Assembly: GCA_024364735.1 (NCBI GenBank)
Contig: JAGFNQ010005215.1
Span: 28,273-92,272 of the forward strand
DNA from: Boesenbergia rotunda
Lineage: Eukaryota; Streptophyta; Magnoliopsida; Zingiberales; Zingiberaceae
Length of the DNA stretch: 64,000 nt
Reading direction: 5' to 3'
The position numbers and the translations under genes are program-made. Below the pieces are notes generated by a model that saw only the letters and a program-made list of their open reading frames with translations, did not search any database and was not told where the DNA came from. This document shows positions 58,677 to 64,000 of this stretch, piece by piece. The first letter of the stretch is position 1. Each line of letters opens with the position of its first letter.

Positions 58677-59604
58677 TGTTAGGATCGATTCCGTACGCTA
58701 GAGGGGGGTGAATAGCATTTCGCCGAATTCTTGTTCCTACACGGTTAGTTTGCACAGCGGAAATAATAGTAAAACAATAATAAAATCACTAACCAATGCT
58801 AACACGGCGATTTTAGTTGGTATCCACCCCGGTCGGGTGACTAATCCAACAATCCGTCGGTGGATCAAACCCCGGATAACCTCCGGCTAGAACTTGTCGC
58901 TCCTTGTGGGTAGAGAAACCTCGCCACAACACTAAGGACACTTTCTGAGTATACAAGACTACTAACTTGCCCTATCCAAGCAAGTTTCGTCAAGAAACCC
59001 AACCACCACGAAGTCCTCTTTAAATAGGACTCGGGGCTGATTTCTCGCTACCAGTCGACTGCCCACAGGGCAGTCGACTGGTACCAGCCAGATTCGACCG
59101 TTGACACTCCCAACGTTCGAATTTGCCAGCTCACCAGCCACCTACCAGTCGACTGCCCCCAGGGCAGTCGACTGGTCCCTAGATGAATCCCTTCCCGAGT
59201 ACATTCACACAACACTCGACCCTCACGACTCGACTGACTCTTCCTCTGCAGCCTCGACTGTTGCTTTCGCGCCCTCTTCATCTTCGGCTCCCGTCCCTCG
59301 GATGCACGCAAGCCTCCAGCTTGCCTCCATGTCATCCTTCACGCATGCCTCGAAGTCCGCGCCCATCAGCTCATCGTCCCTGCTCTCCAAGGTCCCTCAG
59401 ATGCGCACACAAGCCTCCAGCTTGCCTCCATGCCATCCTTCACCGTACTGAGGCCGTCCAGTCAAGTCCATATGTGTACCTGTACAACCTGCACACTCAA
59501 CATACGCATATCAAATACACAAGGGTAAACCTAACTTAAACCCTTTGCCCAAACATCAAAACCCATGGTCACACCGGACCATCTTAGGGCTGATTGCTCC
59601 AACA
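58677..59604 (-). mobile_element. E6 5' LTR
   Basis: 928 bp, TGTTAGG...CCAACA, uninterrupted. CAGTCGACTG palindromes lie at 59051-59085 and 59143-59175. TAATC follows at 59605. Confidence 0.92.
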
Positions 59605-59609
59605 TAATC

Positions 59610-59816
59610 CACCGACGGATAATGATCGTCCACCTTACGGATAGCCGTGGAGTAGGAGCGTCAACTCCGAACCACATAAATCGGTTTGTCTCTTCTTGTT
59701 AGTGTTTTAGTTAATTGTATTTCCGCTTATGCATACTAACATTGTAGGAAGAGAACCAATGATTTGAGAGGCAACGTCTATTCACCCCCTTCTAGATGGT
59801 GATCTGATCCCCTACA
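59610..59816 (+). mobile_element. E5 3' LTR, second part
   Basis: It resumes with CACCGACGGATAATGATC, as in the 5' LTR near 45430, and ends about CCCCTACA at 59816. The last bases differ from the 5' LTR, so the exact end is uncertain by a few bases. Confidence 0.8.
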
Positions 59817-60768
59817 ACCATTAGCGCAAGTCTGGCATGTTTCATGAGATCGAACTCATCTGATGATGATTCGTCCCATGTGGCTTTCAGGTTCTTGTGT
59901 TTGGCCTTATTGGATTTGTTCACCTTTAGCCTCAAGTAGTTCTCCTTGATGTGCACTTTTTCTTCACAATTGTAGTAACGATTCTTCCCTTGCTTTAGGG
60001 AACGTTTCTTACCCTGCACTTTATTAAGCTTTTTAGATTTGAAATACTTAGATAATTTTCTTACCATATATGTTGTGTCTTCTTCATCTTGAAGATTTCT
60101 CCTCATGTTGGTTCTTCCTTGTGCTTAGGGCTATATTGTCCATCATACTCTTTCCTGCACACTGAGATTCATGAAGTTTTAATGTCAAAAATAATTATTC
60201 TAAGGTACTTACCTCGATATCCATAAAGATGAAGTATACGCCTATTATAGAAGTCTAATCTCGGGTTCTCGAGAATGTGTTTAAAGCATATCTTTGTGCA
60301 TTGCGACTCGTTACCGTTTCTCCGAGGTTCTTATGTCCCATGATTAGCTCTTTGATTTTGACGTGCAGCTGGGAAACTGATTCTACTTCTTCCATTCGAA
60401 TGTTGCTCAGTTGGATGTAAAGCAGATTTTATTTTACCATCTTTGTTTCAGAAGTAACTTTGTGGAGTTCCAGGAACTTTTTTCAAACTTCCTTCGCTGA
60501 TTGGTAAGCCCCAATTCGGTTGACTTCTTGCACAAGTAGTACGGTTAACAGATGAAATTCTACTTTCCTGTTTGCTACAAAATCTGCTTGCTCCTTTTTC
60601 GTCCATTAGCTTTCGTCTTTATCTTTATTGTCGGCGTCTTTGGGAACTTCAAAACCATTTTTCATGATTAGTAATAAACAAAGTCAGTTTAAAAAATACC
60701 TACATTTTTCGCTTCCAAGTAGCGAACTCCCCCTCGAACTTTGGCGGGTAGATAACTTATCCGACCAT
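59817..60768 (-). pseudogene. E4 gag, decayed
   Basis: The likely start at 60768 (MVG) is followed by a stop, then YPPKFEGEFATWKRKM, a copia gag N-terminus. Further pieces in one or more frames are ANRKVEFHLLTVLLVQEVNR, QSAKEVWKKFLELHK and VKIKELIMGHKNLGETVTSR (UBN2-like). The zinc knuckle near 59965 is YYNCEEKVHIKENY, with Tyr in place of the first and last Cys. The frame is cut by E5; its continuation lies at 44665-44642 and left of 33482. Not functional. Confidence 0.72.
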
Positions 60769-60813
60769 TTCGTATGTGCTTCAGATGGTGGTTAATCCTT
60801 TTGGAGCATCCTT

Positions 60814-60825
60814 GCTCTAATACCA
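60814..60825 (-). other. E4 primer-binding site
   Basis: The minus strand reads TGGTATTAGAGC, one mismatch to the initiator Met-tRNA complement, as in E1. Confidence 0.82.
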
Positions 60826-60827
60826 CT

Positions 60828-61735
60828 TATTGGGGATCGTGCGGTCAGTAAGAGGGGGATGAATTATCCCTGAAAAATAAAAATAATCTTTTGTCTTGCT
60901 TAAACAAAGATGAATGTTAGATTACAAGAAAAATAATAATATTAAAGGTAATAAGCAAAAAAGAAACAGAAGCACAGACAATTTACTTGATTTGCAACCA
61001 GGAAGGTTGCTAATTCAAGACAAAGTGACGTTCGATCTCTTGATTAACTCATTAGGGTGGAGAAGCCTCTTTACAGAACTATGAACTTAGAAAGACAATA
61101 GAAACTTAGAACAAATTCATGTACAATTGAATTGATGAATGTAACTGAGCTCTGGAGGTCTATTTATAGCCACAGTAAAGTTTATCTGGTTGTTGACGTG
61201 ACCCTATACTACTGCCCGAGTGCATAGGGGTACCTAACACATGGCTCAGGGGTTATCTGCGTCGCAACGTTTGTAAACGACTACTTCCGGATGAAGTTTG
61301 GCTTCCCGGGCGCTTATATTGACTAGGGCACTCGGGAACATGGGGCACCTGAGTCAATACAGGCGCCCGAGTCTCAGCACTGTACTGACCTGTCTCCAGC
61401 AGGGGTCTTCTTGGGTGATCTCGGGCCTTCTAGAGTTGGGTTCACTTGAATCCTCCTCCAGCCTTTTCCTCGAGAGTGTTTTTCCCTGGTTTCTCGTCTC
61501 TTGAACGTCGTATGCGTCATTCTCGCTTCACCAGCATACTCTATTGTAGACCTCCGCACCCCTCGAATGCACCGAGTCCGTCGGCTCCTTTCCCATGATA
61601 TCCTTCTCAACCGCTATGTCTTCCGCTCAATTTCCTGCGCTCCTAAACTTCTGCACACTTAGACACAAGGATTATACATAACAAAACATAACTTGACTCA
61701 ATTGACCATATCAAAATTCACCTAATATACTTACA
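60828..61735 (-). mobile_element. E4 5' LTR
   Basis: 908 bp, starting with degenerate TATTGGGGATCG and ending ACTTACA. It includes a GC-rich part (61215-61600) absent from the 3' LTR. Confidence 0.8.
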
Positions 61736-62103
61736 ATTTGATCAGGGACTTAGATTTGTTAGTTAGGATTTTATTATTTGTCTTGTTAATTTAATTATAT
61801 TAGATTAATTTTATTATTGTCTTGCAACTTATCTGTTAATTAAGATTTTCTTACTTGCCTTTTTATTTTGTTAATGGTATCATCGGTAATGTAAAATGGC
61901 GTTGCATTGTAGATTTAGATAGGATTTTATTTACTATATTAAATTTAGAGAATAAAATCTCAAACCTCTAATTTTATAATTAGAAAATCCAAAAATAATA
62001 ATGAGCTAGTGTATTGTTATCAATCTATCTTTGCATTCGTTGGAAGATCATCCGAGTCAATTTATATTATTTTATACAAGAAGATTCAATAATATTTATT
62101 ATA
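61736..62103. other. AT-rich flank of E4
   Basis: No gene is seen. It should be continuous with 31669 once E4 is discounted. Confidence 0.4.
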
Positions 62104-62117
62104 ATTTGAGACCCTAT

Positions 62118-62417
62118 TAATTTTTTTTATTTATAAAAGGTATCTAAACTTACACCTGATTAATCCGTTTGGCTGACCGTTCCTATCCTACAGTCTTCAA
62201 CGAGAGTCCTCACTGGTCATCGAGGGTAAATCGTAGGACGGAGCACGTGACGACTTTACCACTGATGATATCGGTATCCGATGACCTGACCACGCGACAG
62301 CATGTGACGATTTTTTTCGTCAACATACTGCACACTCTACTAGGGAAGAATCGAATCGGAAAGTGAGGGATCATCCAAGTTAGTCATCACCAATCACGTC
62401 ATGCTTGCGGGGCTGAG
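62118..62417 (-). mobile_element. tRNA-derived SINE
   Basis: A 300-bp insertion is flanked by 14-bp duplications ATTTGAGACCCTAT (62104-62117 and 62418-62431). Read on the minus strand, the head has an A-box-like TGACTAACTTGG and, 17 bases further on, a B-box-like GATTCGATTC. It ends in an A-rich tail (TAAAAAAAATTAA complement near 62118-62128). A third copy of the 14-mer lies at 62488-62501. Confidence 0.65.
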
Positions 62418-62499
62418 ATTTGAGACCCTATCAAGTGTAAAAGGCGAAATTATTCGCCCCCAATGCATATATTTTGAAAAATAGATGATTTGAGACCCT

Positions 62500-62700
62500 A
62501 TGAAGCTCATGGCTAAGGAGGCGGTAGGTCTCTGCGATTTGGTTGTGGGCACTGCGCATCTAAGGAGAGGAGGTGGCCGATCATTGCGACTTGATCGCTC
62601 GCGCCCGTCCGTGGCGATGGCTGCTGACAAGGAAAAAGTGCGGCGTGCCAGTCACAGTAGGACAAAGAAGAATAAATTAGGAATTATCTGATGAAAGAGC
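62500..62700. other. GC-rich segment with overlapping short ORFs
   Basis: Open frames exist on both strands (62500-62691 plus, 62394-62630 minus) but neither resembles a known protein. It could be an exon fragment. Confidence 0.25.
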
Positions 62701-63349
62701 ATGAGATGTACTCAGCGAGCAACATACACGATAGAAAACAGGGCATCGGGATACCTGAACGAAAAAGAAAACAAGATTTAACCTATAGAATAGGTTATTA
62801 ATTTAGTAAAATAAAACCAGAATTATTTAATAAATTTCTTTTTAATTTATATAAATTAATAATAAAATTGATTTCTACTTAAAATTTTATAGAATTTATT
62901 TCTGTTTAAAATTTTATAAACAGATATTTTTACAAATAAAATTTTATGTAAGATTCGGTTTCGAATCTTATTTATTTTTATTTATAAAAAATTATTTTGT
63001 AAATTCCTTTGTAGTTCATTTTAAAATCCGTCTCAAATATTTTTTTATATTATATTATATTAAGTGTGGAATTAATAATTCTATAATAAATTTATTTATG
63101 ATTTACTAAAATTTGAATTTGATTTTAATTCCGTTTTAAAAATCCATCTTTGAAATTTTAGGCTGCGTTTGGTTTGTTTATTTTTTATTTTTTATTTTTT
63201 ATAGAAAATATGATTTTTTTAAAAATATATTTAGTTTGCATTTTTTAAATTTATTTTCTAGAAAAAGATATAGCGTTTTTTGAAAAATTAAAAAATGAAA
63301 TAAAATTGTTTTTCAGAAAATAAGATAATGTGATTTTTTTAAAAAAATA
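62701..63349. other. AT-rich stretch, possible MITE start at 63160
   Basis: No gene. GGCTGCGTTTGGTTTG at 63163 followed by T/A-rich sequence is a common start of plant MITE-like sequence, but no matching far end was identified. Confidence 0.3.
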
Positions 63350-63354
63350 TAAAT

Positions 63355-63610
63355 CAATTCTCGAGGCGAGGTTCGAGCTTTCGACGTGAGATCACGAGTG
63401 ATGTCTGCCCTCGTGACCTCATCACAAGGTCACAGGTGATTTTTTGGACTCGCGGTCTCGCTGCGAGGTTTATGCCAAGGTGTTGGTGATTCGCGACCTC
63501 GCCGCGAGCGAGGTTTAACCTCACGACCTCACCATGAGGTCGGGGTGAGGTCTGGCCTCCCAACTTTGCTATGAGGTCGCCACCGAGGTACCTATGAGTC
63601 GTGATTTCAC
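63355..63610. repeat. GC-rich palindromic GACCTC/GAGGTC cluster
   Basis: Diverged units of about 25-45 bp such as GACCTCACCATGAGGTC, GACCTCGCCGCGAG and GACCTCATCACAAGGTC lie in an otherwise AT-rich area. No credible gene; the minus-strand ORF 63354-63668 is a by-product. Confidence 0.7.
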
Positions 63611-64000
63611 TGCAACAACAAAGACACCTGCGACAACAAAGACACAGCTGTTTTGTTTTCCTTTCCATTCTTCTTATTTACTTTAATTCTTTATCTTTCT
63701 TTACCCCTCTCTAGGATTATATTTTCACGATGGACGTTTTTTTTCCCTTTTCATCCGTACCTTCAAGCGAACAAAATGGCCTTCCCAATTTTTATAAATT
63801 GTCAATAAATACTCAATTGAATCTTAAATTTTATTCTCAGTCCCTATATCAGAAAAAATTCATTTCCACTCCTTACATACAAAGTTTCATTTGCTTCAGC
63901 TCTCTAATAAATATTATTTTACATAATTGTCTTTATTATTTTTAGGTATAAAAAGTCCAAAATGAGGTATAGTTCCTCCTAAATTAAGTATCATATAATT
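63611..64000. other. AT-rich right edge
   Basis: No supported gene. A TATAAA-like and T/C-rich sequence is present but inconclusive. Confidence 0.35.

Larger units (their letters stand above)
50692..59604 (-). mobile_element. E6: young Sirevirus-like gag-only element
   Basis: TAATC flanks both sides (50687-50691 and 59605-59609). The 5' LTR is on the right (58677-59604, 928 bp). The 3' LTR is on the left (50692-51602 plus 52974-52990, also 928 bp without the nested solo LTR). The two LTRs differ by roughly 3% by eye over the first half, so this is a recent insertion. The interior has gag but no pol. Confidence 0.92.
44666..59816 (+). mobile_element. E5: Sirevirus-like element with gag relics, hosting a solo LTR and E6
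   Basis: 5' LTR 44666-45626, primer-binding site 45629-45640, decayed gag 45693-46884 resuming at 48274-48757, non-coding 3' interior with polypurine tracts, and 3' LTR 49936-50691 resuming at 59610-59816. Flanks GTCAT (44661-44665) and ACCAT (59817-59821) may be an eroded duplication. It interrupts E4 gag. Confidence 0.8.
31670..61735 (-). mobile_element. E4: old copia-type element hosting E3 and E5
   Basis: The 5' LTR (60828-61735), primer-binding site and gag lie on the right. The 3' LTR (31670-32233), polypurine-rich interior and gag tail lie on the left. They are separated by E3 at 33483 and E5 at 44666; only 24-29 bp of E4 remain between those two. Flanks GTTTG (31665-31669) and ATTTG (61736-61740) look like a target duplication with one change. 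LTR divergence and a broken gag make it the oldest layer of this nest. Confidence 0.8.

Overview
The window is nuclear DNA from a flowering plant, and mostly a nest of transposable elements. The evidence for a plant is Ty1/copia and Ty3/gypsy LTRs, a CACTA and a hAT element, tRNA-derived SINEs, initiator-Met primer-binding sites, and one intronless RING-H2 gene of the plant ATL type. That gene favours G or C at third codon positions, and the retrotransposons carry several polypurine tracts as Sirevirus-lineage elements do. This fits a monocot, but the species cannot be fixed from the sequence alone. No CRISPR arrays, rRNA genes or intact tRNA genes were seen. All identities come from reading by eye; no alignment or database search was run.

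Left part (1-13.9 kb). E1 (minus strand, enters from the left edge, ends 6123) is a Sirevirus-like element with a gag gene but no pol. It sits inside an older Ty1/copia element (6124 to about 13.9 kb), whose pol is decayed. That copia was also hit by a 3.5 kb gypsy-type solo LTR (6245-9715, target duplication GAGAA) and a hAT element (11537-12426, duplication GGTGTAAC).

Genic island (13.9-15.9 kb). The only convincing intact host gene is the RING-H2 gene at 14710-15429 (+). A 434-bp tandem duplication follows it.

Middle mosaic (16.8-31.7 kb). This holds two inverted copies of an unknown sequence (about 16956-17165 and 22680-25176), a gypsy 5' remnant, a truncated Sirevirus-like element E2, a 2.3 kb copia solo LTR (22797-25096), and a foldback-like element in a TA microsatellite. 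That last element contains a SINE-like insertion and a solo LTR (25952-27198). A CACTA transposase-gene remnant lies at 28.5-29.6 kb.

Right part (31670-61735). One old element, E4 (minus), contains E3 (33483-44636) and E5 (44666-59816). E3 contains a 3.95 kb CACTA element (37160-41111). E5 contains a solo LTR (46885-48273) and E6 (50692-59604). E6 contains a further solo LTR (51603-52968). Target-site duplications support nearly every level.

The most striking object is the CACTA element. It carries intron-containing fragments of at least three unrelated host genes, all on its minus strand: an ABCB-type transporter, cytosolic glutamine synthetase, and an HD16/MUT9-like casein kinase. Other unusual features are arrays of short hairpins with covarying stems in the Sirevirus-like elements, and a 71-bp satellite with alternating monomers inside the gypsy LTR. 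The last 2.3 kb hold a SINE with a 14-bp target duplication and a GC-rich palindromic repeat cluster.
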